Assembly: GCA_017306245.1 (NCBI GenBank)
Contig: JAFKIY010000007.1
Location: 1-64,000 of the forward strand
DNA: 64,000 nt
DNA from: Micrococcales bacterium
GTDB taxonomy: Bacteria > Actinomycetota > Actinomycetes > Actinomycetales > Microbacteriaceae
Reading direction: 5' to 3'
In this document: piece by piece, positions 34,289-43,634 of the stretch
Layout of the letters: every line of letters starts with the position of its first letter
Position numbering within the stretch: position 1 is the first letter of the stretch
Notes under the pieces: generated by a model
Seen by the model: the letters and a program-made list of their open reading frames with translations, nothing else
Told to the model about the DNA's origin: nothing
Databases searched by the model: none
Program-made: the position numbers and the translations under genes

Positions 34289-34365
34289 ATTTCGGTGACC
34301 GCCGGGCGAAGGGGAAAGAAAAAAGCTCCGGCGCATGCGCACGGAGCAGGGACACCGAAATTTCC
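34289..34365 (-). promoter_or_regulatory. L10 leader RNA with intrinsic attenuator
   Basis: On the minus strand, GCTCCG...CGGAGC (34347-34325, with an inner GCGCATGCGC palindrome) is followed by a T-run (34324-34316): a full intrinsic terminator inside the leader. Arms ATTTCGGTG and CACCGAAAT (about 34352-34360 and 34290-34298) enclose it as an outer stem. The layout fits a ribosomal-protein leader where L10 or transcription state chooses termination. The upstream part of the leader to 34493 holds no gene. Confidence 0.75.
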
Positions 34366-34493
34366 GGAAATCTACTTCACACACCTGCGCGGGCCTCGCT
34401 CTTGCGAACCTTCGCGGCATCCCCTTGCGGGCACGCCGAACCAGCGGTCTTTGGCTCCGTCAAGACTATCGCCTCGGGGCCATCACCACAAAA

Positions 34494-35459
34494 TCACGCG
34501 ATCGTGGCTTTGGGGGCCTTGCCAGCTGTGCTGCCCTTGCCTGTGCCGCCGGCCTTGTCGTTTGAGTCCGCCGCACCGGTCTTGTCGGCTTTCACGGGCT
34601 TGCCGTCCTTGCCTGTTTTCACGGCTTTCACGGGGTTGCCGTCCTTGCCTGCTGTGTCTGCCCCGCCGTCCTTGCCGTCCTGCTCGTGCGCGTCGTCCGG
34701 CCCGTCGTCAACATCCGGCTCGTCATCGTCGGGCTCGTCGTCGTCCGACGCCGGGCGCTTGCGCACGGGAAGCAACACGAAAATCGCGAGCCCGAGGACC
34801 ACGACGCCCAGAACCAGGGCCGAGAGGGCAACTCCCGAGATTCCCGACTGCGGGGCAGGGATGTTCGGCGAGAAGGACAGCTGGTAGGCATCCGTCGTCG
34901 TCGTCCCCGTGACACGCGAGGTCCCGGGCACGAGCGGCGTCAGTGTCGTACCGCTGACCGCGAACCAGGCCTGCCGGGACGGCTCGCTCACGAGCACCGA
35001 TTTCGCGGGCGCGGTCGACAGGCGGATCGCCAACTCCGGGGAATCGAACGACGCAAGCTCCGGCAGGTCCGTCGCCGGGTTGATCCACACGGTCGCAAGG
35101 CCGAGAATCTTGCCGCGGACGCTCACCGGGGCAACCCAGTTGTTCGTGAACCGGGTCGGCTCGTCCGTCGGTTTGCCGGCGAGGAAATCCGGAGTCCACT
35201 CGTACACCCGCGAAATCCCGCCCACCGTCGTCGTCGCATCGAAATCGGTGCCTTCGGTGACGCCGTTGCCGGAACCATAGAGGTCGATGAGCCGGGGAAT
35301 GAGACCGTTCGCGAAGTATTCGGCAACCTGCTGCGGCACCTGCGTCTGGTCGTCAGCGCTCGCGGGCGACGCCGCCCCGAACCCGAGAACAAGCGCGACG
35401 ATGACGGTCGCAGTGCTCCTGAGCACCGAACTTCTCAACGGGGAATCCTTCGAGTTCAT
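34494..35459 (-). CDS. Secreted, membrane-anchored protein of unknown function
   Basis: 321 residues. It has a signal peptide (VIVALVLGFGAASPASA), an extracellular domain of about 200 residues with no family I recognise, a C-terminal TM segment (ALSALVLGVVVLGLAIFVLLPVRKR), and a low-complexity cytoplasmic tail: an acidic DDDEPDDDEP block, then repeats of GKDG and KxVKA type. Its ATG is at 35459; the longer frame to 35573 has no SD. It lies between rplJ and a YqaJ-type gene, on the same strand as rplJ; about 215 bp with the L10 leader separate it from rplJ. Confidence 0.65.
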   Translation of the reverse strand: MNSKDSPLRSSVLRSTATVIVALVLGFGAASPASADDQTQVPQQVAEYFANGLIPRLIDLYGSGNGVTEGTDFDATTTVGGISRVYEWTPDFLAGKPTDEPTRFTNNWVAPVSVRGKILGLATVWINPATDLPELASFDSPELAIRLSTAPAKSVLVSEPSRQAWFAVSGTTLTPLVPGTSRVTGTTTTDAYQLSFSPNIPAPQSGISGVALSALVLGVVVLGLAIFVLLPVRKRPASDDDEPDDDEPDVDDGPDDAHEQDGKDGGADTAGKDGNPVKAVKTGKDGKPVKADKTGAADSNDKAGGTGKGSTAGKAPKATIA

Positions 35460-35601
35460 GGGCCAACCCAGTCTGTCACTGCGCAGCCTCCGCGAGCGTG
35501 AGGCCGCGACCGAGTGTCGAGACGGCGCGCCGCAGCGCACCAAATCGGCCACACGCGGGCGCGGGCGCGGCACGGGTCCCGGCGGCGGGCAGAATGGGGT
35601 G

Positions 35602-36201
35602 GTGAGTTACCAGCCTGCACTGTGGACCGATCCGGCCACGGATCACCGCTCACGCATCGTCGCGAACTCGGCCGACCGGTCCGCCTGGCTGAAAGCGCGC
35701 AGCGGAGGCGTCACGGCAACGGATGTCGCCCGCCTGTCCAGCGTGCGGGCCCTCCAGGTGGTCGCCGAGGAGAAACTGCACGGAAGCTCCTTCACCGGGA
35801 ACGCCTACACCGACCACGGACTCGCGAGGGAACCGGAGATTGCGCGCTGGGTTCGAACCGTGCACGGCATCGAGCCGAGCCTGGACCTGTACCACGCCGA
35901 ATCCAACGAGCGGCATCTCGCGACCCCGGACGGCATCCGGGCCGCGAACGGCCACCTCGAACTCGCCGAAATCAAGACCACGACGAAAGCGTGGCGCAGC
36001 ATCCCGCGCAGCTACCTGCGCCAGGTGTGGTGGCAGCAGTACGTGCTGGGCGCCGAGCGCACCCTCGTCGTGTGGGAGCAGCACGACAACTTCGTGCCCA
36101 TCGGGCCCGAGCCCTGCGTGCAGTGGGTAGACCGCGACGAGAACGAGATCCACCGGCTCGTCGGGCTCGCCGATCAGCTGCTGGGCCTCCTCCGCCGCTG
36201 A
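35602..36201 (+). CDS. YqaJ-type PD-(D/E)XK nuclease
   Basis: 199 residues. The core reads RSGGVTATDVARL, LAREPEIARWV (conserved Glu), ATPDGI (active-site Asp) and LAEIKTTTK (Glu-x-Lys), i.e. the PD-(D/E)XK nuclease pattern of the YqaJ/lambda-exonuclease family. Phage members digest DNA ends for recombination; many actinobacteria carry a chromosomal version beside translation genes. No other phage gene is near. GTG 35602 is chosen; GTG 35599 is also possible. Confidence 0.75.
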   Translation: MSYQPALWTDPATDHRSRIVANSADRSAWLKARSGGVTATDVARLSSVRALQVVAEEKLHGSSFTGNAYTDHGLAREPEIARWVRTVHGIEPSLDLYHAESNERHLATPDGIRAANGHLELAEIKTTTKAWRSIPRSYLRQVWWQQYVLGAERTLVVWEQHDNFVPIGPEPCVQWVDRDENEIHRLVGLADQLLGLLRR

Positions 36202-36262
36202 ACGCCCGCGGCAGGATGGTTCGCGCCGCGAGCCTGCTGCGGCCGCACGCTAGCGTTGGGGG

Positions 36263-37219
36263 ATGACGACAATGCGGGCGATGGTCATCGACGCCACAGG
36301 CGGGCCGGAGGTTCTGGTCGAACGAAGCATCCCCATGGTGGAGCCGGCCATCGGCGAGGCGATCGTCCGCGTGGCCGCCGCCGGGGTCAACCCGACCGAC
36401 GCGAAAACCAGGGCGGGCCGCGGCACCTCGCGGCTCATCCGCGAATTCCCCGCCGTGCTCGGCGTCGATTTCTGTGGAACGATCGTTCAGCCCGCGTTCG
36501 ATGCGCACCCGTTCCAGCCGGGGGACAGCGTGTACGGCATGGTCCAGGTTCCCCGCCTGAGCGGCAGTTACGCGGAATACCTCACGGTACCGGTCATCGC
36601 GATCGCCCGCGCGCCGCGGACGCTTCCCGCTGCGCATTCCGCGGCCGTCCCGTGCGCTGCGCTCACCGCCTGGGGCTGCATCAACTCGGTTGGCGCGGTT
36701 GCCGCGGGCCAGCGCGTGCTCATTCACGCGGCAGCCGGCGGTGTCGGCCACTTCGCCGTGCAGTTCGCGCGAATGGCTGGCGCGCACATCGTGGCCACCG
36801 CATCCGAACGCAACAGCGCGTGGCTGAAGGAGCTTGGCGCAGACGAAGTCATCGACTACCGGACCACACGGTTCGAGGAGGAAACCGGCGACATCGACGT
36901 CGTCGTGGACCTCATCGGCAACGTGCACGACGACACGGGGACGCGCTCACTCACCGTGCTGCGCCCGGGCGGGCTGCTCCTGAGCGTCCCGACCGGCAGC
37001 TGGCCGAATTACCGGGCGGATGCCGCCGCGGCCGGCGTGCGGGCGAGTGACATCCGTGCGCTCTCCGACACGGCAACGCTCACCGCGATCGCCGAACTCA
37101 TCGACGACGGAGAACTCAGAGTGCACGTCGACCGCGAATTCCCGCTCGCCGAGGCGGCCGAGGCGCACCGGCTCCTGGAGGAAGGCCACACCCGCGGCAA
37201 GCTCGTGCTCACGGTTTAA
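36263..37219 (+). CDS. Quinone oxidoreductase-like MDR enzyme
   Basis: 318 residues, medium-chain reductase without the catalytic zinc cysteines. The GroES-like half has VRVAAAGVNPTDAKTRAG, and the NADPH loop is AAAGGVGHFAVQFARMAGA. It probably reduces quinones or enoyl/enal substrates with NADPH in the cytoplasm. It is alone between the YqaJ-type gene and the converging rplA operon. ATG 36263 is preferred; an in-frame ATG three codons later is possible. Confidence 0.85.
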   Translation: MTTMRAMVIDATGGPEVLVERSIPMVEPAIGEAIVRVAAAGVNPTDAKTRAGRGTSRLIREFPAVLGVDFCGTIVQPAFDAHPFQPGDSVYGMVQVPRLSGSYAEYLTVPVIAIARAPRTLPAAHSAAVPCAALTAWGCINSVGAVAAGQRVLIHAAAGGVGHFAVQFARMAGAHIVATASERNSAWLKELGADEVIDYRTTRFEEETGDIDVVVDLIGNVHDDTGTRSLTVLRPGGLLLSVPTGSWPNYRADAAAAGVRASDIRALSDTATLTAIAELIDDGELRVHVDREFPLAEAAEAHRLLEEGHTRGKLVLTV

Positions 37220-37257
37220 CCGAAGAAGGGCCCCGCCCGGCGAGACCCTTCCGTCGG
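37220..37257. terminator. Bidirectional terminator-like hairpin after rplA
   Basis: CCGAAGAAGGGCCCC and GAGACCCTTCCGTCGG form an imperfect hairpin (AAGGG/CCCTT core, CCGA/TCGG outer arms) in the 48 bp between the MDR stop and the rplA stop. Both genes end here, so it likely serves both. Confidence 0.5.
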
Positions 37258-37267
37258 AACAGGTTGA

Positions 37268-37957
37268 TCAGATCGCGGTGACGTCCAGCGGGATGCCGGG
37301 GCCGAACGTGGTCGACACCGTGCCCTTCAGAACGTAACGCCCCTTCGACGAGCTCGGCTTCGACCGGACGATCTCGTCGAGCGCCGCCTCGGCGTTCTCG
37401 GCGAGCTGGTCCTCGGTGAACGAAGCCTTGCCCACGATGAAGTGGACGTTGGAGTGCTTGTCGACGCGGAACTCGATCTTGCCGCCCTTGATGTCGGAGA
37501 CGGCCTTCGCCGGGTCCGGCGTGACCGTGCCCGTCTTCGGGTTCGGCATGAGGCCGCGCGGGCCCAGGACCTTTCCGAGACGGCCGACCTGGCCCATGAG
37601 CTCAGGGGTCGAAACGGCCGCGTCGAAGTTGGTGTACCCGCCGGCGACCTTCTCGATCAATTCGGCGCCACCCACTTCATCCGCACCGGCAGCGAGCGCT
37701 GCCTCGGCGGCCGGGCCGGTGGCGAACACGATGACGCGCGCAGTCTTGCCGGTGCCGTGCGGAAGGATGACGGTGCCGCGCACCATCTGGTCCGCCTTGC
37801 GGGGGTCCACGCCGAGCTTCAACGCCACCTCGACGGTGGAGTCGAACTTCGCGGAACCGGTCGTGCGGGCGATGCTCATCGCCTCGCGCGGCGTGTAGTA
37901 CTTGCCAACCTCGAGCTTGTCGACGGCGGCGCGGTATGCCTTGGATTTCGTAGCCAT
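37268..37957 (-). CDS. rplA: 50S ribosomal protein L1
   Basis: 229 residues. Signatures are [32 protein letters not shown] and [19 protein letters not shown]1 binds 23S rRNA and controls E-site tRNA release; in free form it represses the L11 operon. ATG 37957 follows rplK by 2 bp, so the two are coupled. Confidence 0.97.
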   Translation of the reverse strand: MATKSKAYRAAVDKLEVGKYYTPREAMSIARTTGSAKFDSTVEVALKLGVDPRKADQMVRGTVILPHGTGKTARVIVFATGPAAEAALAAGADEVGGAELIEKVAGGYTNFDAAVSTPELMGQVGRLGKVLGPRGLMPNPKTGTVTPDPAKAVSDIKGGKIEFRVDKHSNVHFIVGKASFTEDQLAENAEAALDEIVRSKPSSSKGRYVLKGTVSTTFGPGIPLDVTAI

Positions 37958-37959
37958 GA

Positions 37960-38391
37960 TTACGCCTCCACCGTGATCCCCATCGACCGGGCGGTGCCCG
38001 CGATGATTTTCTCTGCCGCCTCGATGTCGTTCGCGTTCAAATCGGCCATCTTCGTTTCGGCGATCTGGCGAAGCGAATCCTTGGACAGCTTCCCCACCTT
38101 TTCGAGGTGCGGCGTGCCAGAGCCCTTTTTCACCCCGGCGGCCTTCTTGATGAGCTCGGCGGCCGGCGGCGTCTTCAGAATGAAGTCGAACGAGCGGTCC
38201 TCGTACACGGTGATTTCCACCGGGATGACGTTGCCGCGCTGCGACTCGGTGGCCGCGTTGTACGCCTTGCAGAACTCCATGATGTTCACGCCGTGCTGGC
38301 CCAGCGCCGGCCCGATGGGCGGTGCAGGGTTCGCGGCGCCGGCCTGGATCTGAAGCTTGATCAGCCCAGTGACCTTCTTTTTCGGTGCCAT
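37960..38391 (-). CDS. rplK: 50S ribosomal protein L11
   Basis: 143 residues, standard length. The N-terminal [39 protein letters not shown] is the classic L11 signature. It forms the GTPase-associated centre with 23S rRNA. It is downstream of nusG in the same operon, then rplA. Confidence 0.97.
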   Translation of the reverse strand: MAPKKKVTGLIKLQIQAGAANPAPPIGPALGQHGVNIMEFCKAYNAATESQRGNVIPVEITVYEDRSFDFILKTPPAAELIKKAAGVKKGSGTPHLEKVGKLSKDSLRQIAETKMADLNANDIEAAEKIIAGTARSMGITVEA

Positions 38392-38468
38392 TATTTTTCC
38401 TTACTTTCGTGCCATCCGACATGGATGACGCTCCCGACATCCGACCTGGATGCGGTGGTTTTGGGGTT

Positions 38469-39389
38469 CTAGAGTTTCGTCACCTGATCAAACGACAACT
38501 CGACCGGGGTTTCACGCTCGAAGAGCGAGACGAGCACGGTGAGCTTGCCGCTCTCCGGCTTGATCTCGCTGATGGATCCGGGCAGGCCCGCGAACGAACC
38601 TTCCTTGATCGTGATGGTCTCGCCGACCTCGAAGTCGACTTCCTGCGGAATGCTCCGCGCCGTCGACTTGCCGCCCTTGACACCGGCCTTTGCCGGTGCT
38701 TCGACGATCTGGACGAGACTCTGCAGCATCGAGAACGCTTCCTCGAACCGCAACGGGGTCGGGTTGTGCGAGTTGCCCACGAAGCCGGTCACGCCCGGCG
38801 TGTGGCGCACGACGGACCAGCTGTCCTCGTTCAAGTCCATGCGCACGAGCACGTAGCCGGGGATACGGACGCGATTGACGAGCTTGCGCTGGCCATTCTT
38901 GATCTCGACGACATCCTCCATGGGAACCTGTACCTCGAAGACGTAGTCCTCCATGGCCATGCTCACTCGGCGGTTCTCGATGTTCGACTTCACGCGCTTC
39001 TCGAAGCCCGCGTAGGAGTGGATGACGTACCACTTTCCCGGCTTGGCCTTGAGCTCGGCGCGGAACTCGGCGTACGGGTCGACTTCCTCCTCAGCGGCTT
39101 CGGCGTCGTTGCCGCCGGCATCCGCCGAGTCCGCCGCATCCGCGGAGTCGGCAGCGGTGTCGGAGGACGCCTGAACCGCGTCCAGCGCGGCCGCGAGCCC
39201 CGCCTCGATGTCACCATCGGCGATCGTGTCGCCGCCCTCGAGGTGCATGGCGCCCTCCTCTGCGGGGGTGTCCGAGGCGACCTCCTCGGCCAGAACGTCG
39301 CCCTCCTGGGCCTCATCCTCTTCAGAGGACTGCTCTGCCGCGGTCGCGAGGTCGACATCCTCGAGCTCTTCGAACTCTCTGTCAGGCAC
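38469..39389 (-). CDS. nusG: Transcription termination/antitermination protein NusG
   Basis: 306 residues, long because of an acidic, Ala-rich N-terminal extension (1-115) with [14 protein letters not shown] repeats. The NGN domain starts at [22 protein letters not shown] (about 119). The KOW domain ends the protein ([22 protein letters not shown]). It binds RNA polymerase and ribosome, affecting pausing and rho termination. Actinobacterial NusG proteins often have such extensions. It follows secE with 78 bp between. Confidence 0.96.
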   Translation of the reverse strand: MPDREFEELEDVDLATAAEQSSEEDEAQEGDVLAEEVASDTPAEEGAMHLEGGDTIADGDIEAGLAAALDAVQASSDTAADSADAADSADAGGNDAEAAEEEVDPYAEFRAELKAKPGKWYVIHSYAGFEKRVKSNIENRRVSMAMEDYVFEVQVPMEDVVEIKNGQRKLVNRVRIPGYVLVRMDLNEDSWSVVRHTPGVTGFVGNSHNPTPLRFEEAFSMLQSLVQIVEAPAKAGVKGGKSTARSIPQEVDFEVGETITIKEGSFAGLPGSISEIKPESGKLTVLVSLFERETPVELSFDQVTKL

Positions 39390-39467
39390 TGATTCTCATT
39401 CCGTTTCTTGGGGCCTGCCCTCTGGGGCAGGCCGTAGGTATCCGATCGCGCACTCGCGCGAAGCTTC

Positions 39468-39746
39468 TTACTTGGTCGGGCCGTTTCCGAAGATGTAACC
39501 GACTCCGGTACCGAACAGCAGGTCGAGCAGCGAAACGATCGCCATCATGAACACCACGAACACCAGCACGACGCCGGTGTAGCTGATGAGCTCCCTGCGG
39601 GTCGGGGTGATGACCTTCCTGAGTTCGTTCATCACCTGGCGCAGGAACAGCTGGATCCTGCCGAACGGGCCGCGCTTCAGGGCGCGATCCATTTTGGCAT
39701 TGGCGACGATGTCCTCACTGGGCTCGTCGACTACTCTTCTCGCCAC
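39468..39746 (-). CDS. secE: Preprotein translocase subunit SecE
   Basis: 92 residues. A cytoplasmic N-terminal part (VARRVVDEPSEDIVANAK), amphipathic helix RIQLFLRQVMNELRKVITPTRRELISY (the SecE signature) and one TM segment GVVLVFVVFMMAIVSLLDLLF. It clamps SecY in the translocon. I chose GTG 39746 (GGAAGG upstream) over the longer frame at 39794, since homologs begin at this point. It stands between tRNA-Trp and nusG. Confidence 0.93.
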   Translation of the reverse strand: MARRVVDEPSEDIVANAKMDRALKRGPFGRIQLFLRQVMNELRKVITPTRRELISYTGVVLVFVVFMMAIVSLLDLLFGTGVGYIFGNGPTK

Positions 39747-39831
39747 GTTGGCAACCTTCCGGATGGTGTGCAGCCGGCCACGGTGACCGGACATGCTCGC
39801 GCTGGCACAGGCTTTCGCCCGTATCCAACTG

Positions 39832-39904
39832 CAGGGCGGACAGGACTCGAACCTGCAACCTGCGGTTTTGGAGACCGCTGCTCTACCAATTGAGCCACCG
39901 CCCT
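39832..39904 (-). tRNA. trpT: tRNA-Trp (anticodon CCA)
   Basis: 73 nt on the minus strand. The acceptor stem AGGGCGG/CCGCCCT has a G discriminator, the D arm is GCTCAATTGGTAGAGC, the anticodon stem-loop GCGGT-CTCCAAA-ACCGC gives anticodon CCA, and the T arm is TGCAGGTTCGAGTCCTGT. CCA is not encoded. Placement just before secE is the usual order in actinobacteria. Confidence 0.96.
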
Positions 39905-40001
39905 AAGCAGCGCCAAACGCCATAAATTCGTGACTGTGGCCCAGGGGGTTCTGCCAAAAATTGGCGCACGAAAGCATGGCAGATTTCAACTACCTCGACC
40001 C

Positions 40002-40031
40002 AGTGTAAGCGACGCAACAACCCCGGCGCAA
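40002..40031 (-). promoter_or_regulatory. Possible promoter of tRNA-Trp/secE/nusG
   Basis: On the minus strand TTGCGC (40031-40026) and TACACT (40007-40002) are 18 bp apart, roughly 100 bp upstream of the tRNA. The match is moderate. The rest of the 383-bp gap (39905-40287) holds no gene I can support; only the SD GGGAAGG for the following gene is clear. Confidence 0.35.
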
Positions 40032-40287
40032 AGCCCGAACGACCCTGAAAAAATTCTTTCCCATTCCGCGTCATGATCCGGGAGTAGACGAGTCTGTTCA
40101 GGTAAGAGGGCAGAGAAGCGAATGAACCCACGGTCCCTAACCGTATTCGCCGATCCGCTCCGTCAACTCAATAGGACACCGGGAAGCTGAATACAGGCGG
40201 CTTCCTTCGTTCCAATAACCCGAGTTGTCGCGATCAGTCGCCTGACAGGTTTCCCGGATCCGCTATGGATCAGGGAAGGTACCAGCC

Positions 40288-42222
40288 GTGTTCACTACAC
40301 GAATTCGACGGACTGGAAGCTCAGTCGGGAAATCCATCATCACCAGGTCGACCGCCGTTCTCGGCACCGTCGGCATCATCGGCGCCCTCGCCGTGGCGGC
40401 ACCCGCCGCAGCGAACGCCACAACCGCCCACGCGACGTGGGCCCAGGGCAAGTTCCTCGCCGGCTCGCTCGCCGGCCTCAACCTCGACACGATTGCCGGC
40501 CTCGCACCGGCCACGGCCAGGAACAGCGGAACGCAGGGCACGCAGGAGGTCGTGGACCCGCTCGGGGTCAGCCTGCTGGGAACCCAGCCCGTCGACATCG
40601 GCGCCATCCGGGTCAGCCCGGATGCGGTGATCGACACCCAGACGCACGGCGGGGCGCTCTCCCAGTACGCTCGCGCGGAGAAGACTGGCCTGGCCATCGG
40701 AGCAAGCGGCTCCGTCGGCGAGGGCGGGGCTATCGGACCAAGCGAGTCCAACCCGTCCAACGCCCTGACGCTCTCGCTCGACCGGCTCATCGGCAGCTCC
40801 TACAGTTCCGTGGTCGCCGACCTGAAGCTCGCGGTGCGCGCCATCGCCGCGAATGCGCGGGGCACGCTCCAGTCGGTCGAGGGCGACTACTACATCGACG
40901 GGCTGACGCTCACCTTCACAAGCCCTGCGCTCGCCGGCATCTCGGCAACCATCACGAAGGCTGTCGGGGATGCGGACGCGAAGCTCGACGCTCTCACCGG
41001 AAGGAACGGCGAACTCGCCGCGGCACTCAACGCCGCGCTGGTCGCCGCGAATCCCGCACTGAGCATCGCGGGAGATGCCACGGTGTCGGTCACGCTCAGC
41101 CGCAATCTGCAGGCCGCCGTTGCCGACCTGCTCACGGCCACGTGGGGCGGGTCCGGCGTGAGTTTCAACATCACGACGGGACGGGTGAGCATCGACCTCA
41201 ACAAGCTCATCGGCGACAACCTCAACAATCTGCCGGTGAACTCGGAGGTTCTCACGAGCGCGAATGTCGCCAGAATCGTGTCGACGATTGCTGGCAACGT
41301 CACGGAGCTCAGCGATCAGGTGCTCGCCCGCGTCAACGCCGCACTCGGAAACGCGAAGCTGGACGTTGATGTGGACGTGAACGTGCTCACCGACCAGGCG
41401 CCCATCCTCGGCCAGACCTGCCAGTATCAGGACAGCCGGGGGAAAATCCTGAGCGACGTGCTCGGCAAACTGCTCGGCACCCTCATCTGCACGCCGACCA
41501 GCACGGCACTGCCCGCGCTGAAGACGTCCGCGGCGGTTGACGTGCACGGCACGGTATCGCAGATCCTGAACGGTACGGCACCGGCGACGGCCAGCGCGCA
41601 GGTCCTCGGTGTTCCGCTCGCGCTGAGCACCGAACGGATCCTGGCGCCGCTCGGCCAGGTGGTGAAGCACCGATTCTACGATGCCGGGGGCATCGTTACG
41701 GGGCTTCGCGGCCTCCTCGACGGTCCGTTGCTCGCCCAGGCGAACTCGTGCCTGCTCGGATCGACGGGCATCCAGTCCTTGCTGTCGAACATCCTCTCCA
41801 TCAGGGTCAACTTGCAGGAGACGAGACTGAGCGGCGGCGGACTGTCGGTGGCCACCAACACGGTGTTCACGGAGACGGCGATGCGGGTGGCGGTGGCGAA
41901 ATCCACCCGCTCCGGCGGGCTCACCACGCTGAGCCTCGCCTCCGCCTCGGTCGCCCCCACAGTGGTCAGCAGCGTTCCCGGCGAGCCGGGAACCACCGGC
42001 GGGCCCGGCACGCCTGGTGGACCCGGAACCACCGGCGACCCGGGAGACCCGGGCACCGTGCCGGCCGGTGAAGTGGGTGCGGAAAGCGTGACCACCGGCT
42101 CGCTCGCCTACACGGGCGTCGCCATCGGCTCGGCGATCGCCGCGCTGCTGGGGCTCCTGATCACCGGCGCATGGCTCGCACGAAAGGGTTATCGGCGAAA
42201 CCACCCAACGCTCGTGCCCTAG
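40288..42222 (+). CDS. Sortase-anchored surface protein, choice-of-anchor G type
   Basis: 644 residues. It has a long signal peptide ([23 protein letters not shown]), a large extracellular region (45-560) rich in Ala, Leu and Val with repeated [17 protein letters not shown] segments, then a short collagen-like GxP run ([17 protein letters not shown]...), a sorting signal LAYTG, a TM helix and a basic end RKGYRR. LAxTG is the motif used by class E sortases in actinobacteria. The ectodomain resembles choice-of-anchor G proteins; role unknown, perhaps adhesion or wall structure. GTG start with GGGAAGG upstream. Confidence 0.8.
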   Translation: MFTTRIRRTGSSVGKSIITRSTAVLGTVGIIGALAVAAPAAANATTAHATWAQGKFLAGSLAGLNLDTIAGLAPATARNSGTQGTQEVVDPLGVSLLGTQPVDIGAIRVSPDAVIDTQTHGGALSQYARAEKTGLAIGASGSVGEGGAIGPSESNPSNALTLSLDRLIGSSYSSVVADLKLAVRAIAANARGTLQSVEGDYYIDGLTLTFTSPALAGISATITKAVGDADAKLDALTGRNGELAAALNAALVAANPALSIAGDATVSVTLSRNLQAAVADLLTATWGGSGVSFNITTGRVSIDLNKLIGDNLNNLPVNSEVLTSANVARIVSTIAGNVTELSDQVLARVNAALGNAKLDVDVDVNVLTDQAPILGQTCQYQDSRGKILSDVLGKLLGTLICTPTSTALPALKTSAAVDVHGTVSQILNGTAPATASAQVLGVPLALSTERILAPLGQVVKHRFYDAGGIVTGLRGLLDGPLLAQANSCLLGSTGIQSLLSNILSIRVNLQETRLSGGGLSVATNTVFTETAMRVAVAKSTRSGGLTTLSLASASVAPTVVSSVPGEPGTTGGPGTPGGPGTTGDPGDPGTVPAGEVGAESVTTGSLAYTGVAIGSAIAALLGLLITGAWLARKGYRRNHPTLVP

Positions 42223-42244
42223 GCAGAGAGGTCGCCGGTGACGG

Positions 42245-42274
42245 CGCGACCGGGGTTTCCCGACCCCGGTCGCG
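42245..42274 (+). terminator. Terminator hairpin after the surface protein
   Basis: CGCGACCGGGGT (42245-42256) and ACCCCGGTCGCG (42263-42274) form a perfect 12-bp stem with a six-base loop, followed by TTCGTGCTTT. It lies 22 bp after the surface-protein stop and just before the aminotransferase start at 42297, so it could also affect that gene's expression. Confidence 0.7.
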
Positions 42275-42296
42275 TTCGTGCTTTACGCTGGAACCT

Positions 42297-43499
42297 GTGA
42301 CCAGTGAACACGCGCGAATCTCGCACCGCATTGCCGCCATCGCCGAGTCGGCGACGCTCAAAGTCGATGCGAAAGCGAAAGCGCTGAAAGCTGAAGGTCG
42401 GCCCATCATCTCGTACGCGGCGGGTGAGCCGGACTTCGTGACGCCGTCGAACGTCGTGGATGCCGCATCCGCTGCCGTGCTCGACCCGCGCAACTACCGC
42501 TACACCCCCGCTGCCGGGCTGCCCGAGCTGCGCGAGGCGATCGCGGAGAAAACCCGCAGGGACAGCGGCCTCGCGGTCGACGCATCCCGGGTCATCGTCA
42601 CGAACGGCGGAAAGCAGGCCGTGTACCAGTCGATCGCGACCGTCGTCGATGACGGGGACGAGGTCATCCTGCCGTCGCCGTACTGGACCACCTACCCGGA
42701 GGTCATCAAGCTCGCCGGAGGGGTGCCCGTCGAGGTGTTCGCCGGTGCCGACCAGGGCTACAAGGTGACAGTCGAGCAGCTGGAGGCAGCGCGCACCCCC
42801 AAAACGAAGCTGCTCATTTTCGTGTCGCCGTCCAACCCGACCGGCGCGGTGTACTCGCCGCAGGAGACCACCGCCATCGGCACCTGGGCGCTCGAGCACG
42901 GCATTTGGGTGATGACCGACGAGATCTACCAGAACCTCGTATACGACGGCGTGAAGGCTGTCTCCATCGTCGAGGCCGTGCCAGAGCTTGCCGAGCAGAC
43001 TCTGCTCGTGAACGGGGTCGCCAAAAGCTACGCGATGACCGGATGGCGGCTCGGCTGGATGGTCGGGCCCGCGGATGCCATCAAGGGCGCCGCGAACATG
43101 CAGTCGCACCTCACCTCCAACGTGTCCAACATTTCGCAGCGGGCGGCGCTCGCGGCGCTCACCGGCCCGCAGGAAACCGTCGAGCTCATGCGGCAGTCGT
43201 TCGAGCGCCGGCGAAATGTCATCATCGAGGAGCTGAACAAGATCGAGGGCGTTCACGCGCCCATGCCGCACGGTGCGTTTTACGCGTATGCGGATGTGAC
43301 GGGGTTGCTCGGGCGCAACTGGGGCGGGGTGAAGGCGACGACGTCGCTCGAGCTCGCGGACCTCATCCTCGAGCAGGCGGAGGTCGCGGTGGTGCCGGGC
43401 GAAGCGTTCGGACCGAGCGGATACCTGCGGCTCTCCTACGCGCTCGGCGACGAGCCGCTGCTCGAGGGCATCCAGCGCCTGCAGCGCCTGTTCAGCTAG
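42297..43499 (+). CDS. aspC: Class I/II pyridoxal-phosphate aminotransferase (aspartate aminotransferase-like)
   Basis: 400 residues. [13 protein letters not shown] at the N terminus, [13 protein letters not shown] (conserved Asn-Pro), [12 protein letters not shown] (Asp-x-x-Tyr) and the PLP lysine in [18 protein letters not shown]. The C-terminal [20 protein letters not shown] holds the substrate-carboxylate arginine. It most likely transfers the amino group of aspartate to 2-oxoglutarate. The position near tRNA-Trp/secE is conserved in related genomes. Start GTG 42297. Confidence 0.88.
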   Translation: MTSEHARISHRIAAIAESATLKVDAKAKALKAEGRPIISYAAGEPDFVTPSNVVDAASAAVLDPRNYRYTPAAGLPELREAIAEKTRRDSGLAVDASRVIVTNGGKQAVYQSIATVVDDGDEVILPSPYWTTYPEVIKLAGGVPVEVFAGADQGYKVTVEQLEAARTPKTKLLIFVSPSNPTGAVYSPQETTAIGTWALEHGIWVMTDEIYQNLVYDGVKAVSIVEAVPELAEQTLLVNGVAKSYAMTGWRLGWMVGPADAIKGAANMQSHLTSNVSNISQRAALAALTGPQETVELMRQSFERRRNVIIEELNKIEGVHAPMPHGAFYAYADVTGLLGRNWGGVKATTSLELADLILEQAEVAVVPGEAFGPSGYLRLSYALGDEPLLEGIQRLQRLFS

Positions 43500-43521
43500 C
43501 CAGCCGCCCGCTGAGCATCGC

Positions 43522-43578
43522 TGAGGGGTCCCAAAGTGCCCTTCTGCACGCCTTGAGAGGGCACTTTGGGACCCCTCA
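43522..43578. terminator. Long inverted repeat, 21-bp perfect arms
   Basis: TGAGGGGTCCCAAAGTGCCCT (43522-43542) and its exact complement at 43558-43578 enclose a 15-base loop. It lies 22 bp after the aminotransferase stop and before the DUF559-like gene. It can act as a strong terminator in either direction. It shares the GAGGGGTCC...GGGCAC words with the repeat at 49884-49942. Confidence 0.75.
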
Positions 43579-43634
43579 ATGGTGTTGTGGGTAATTAGGG
43601 AGGGTGAGCCCCTGCGTGTGAAAGCCTTTCGGCC

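Noticed and set aside
35602..36201. Prophage remnant because of the YqaJ-type nuclease
   Set aside because: No phage structural, integrase or lysis genes lie near it; neighbours are ribosomal and metabolic, and chromosomal YqaJ genes are common in this group.
41968..42060. Tandem DNA repeat of possible mobile or CRISPR nature
   Set aside because: It is the collagen-like GxP coding repeat of the surface protein, in frame and short.
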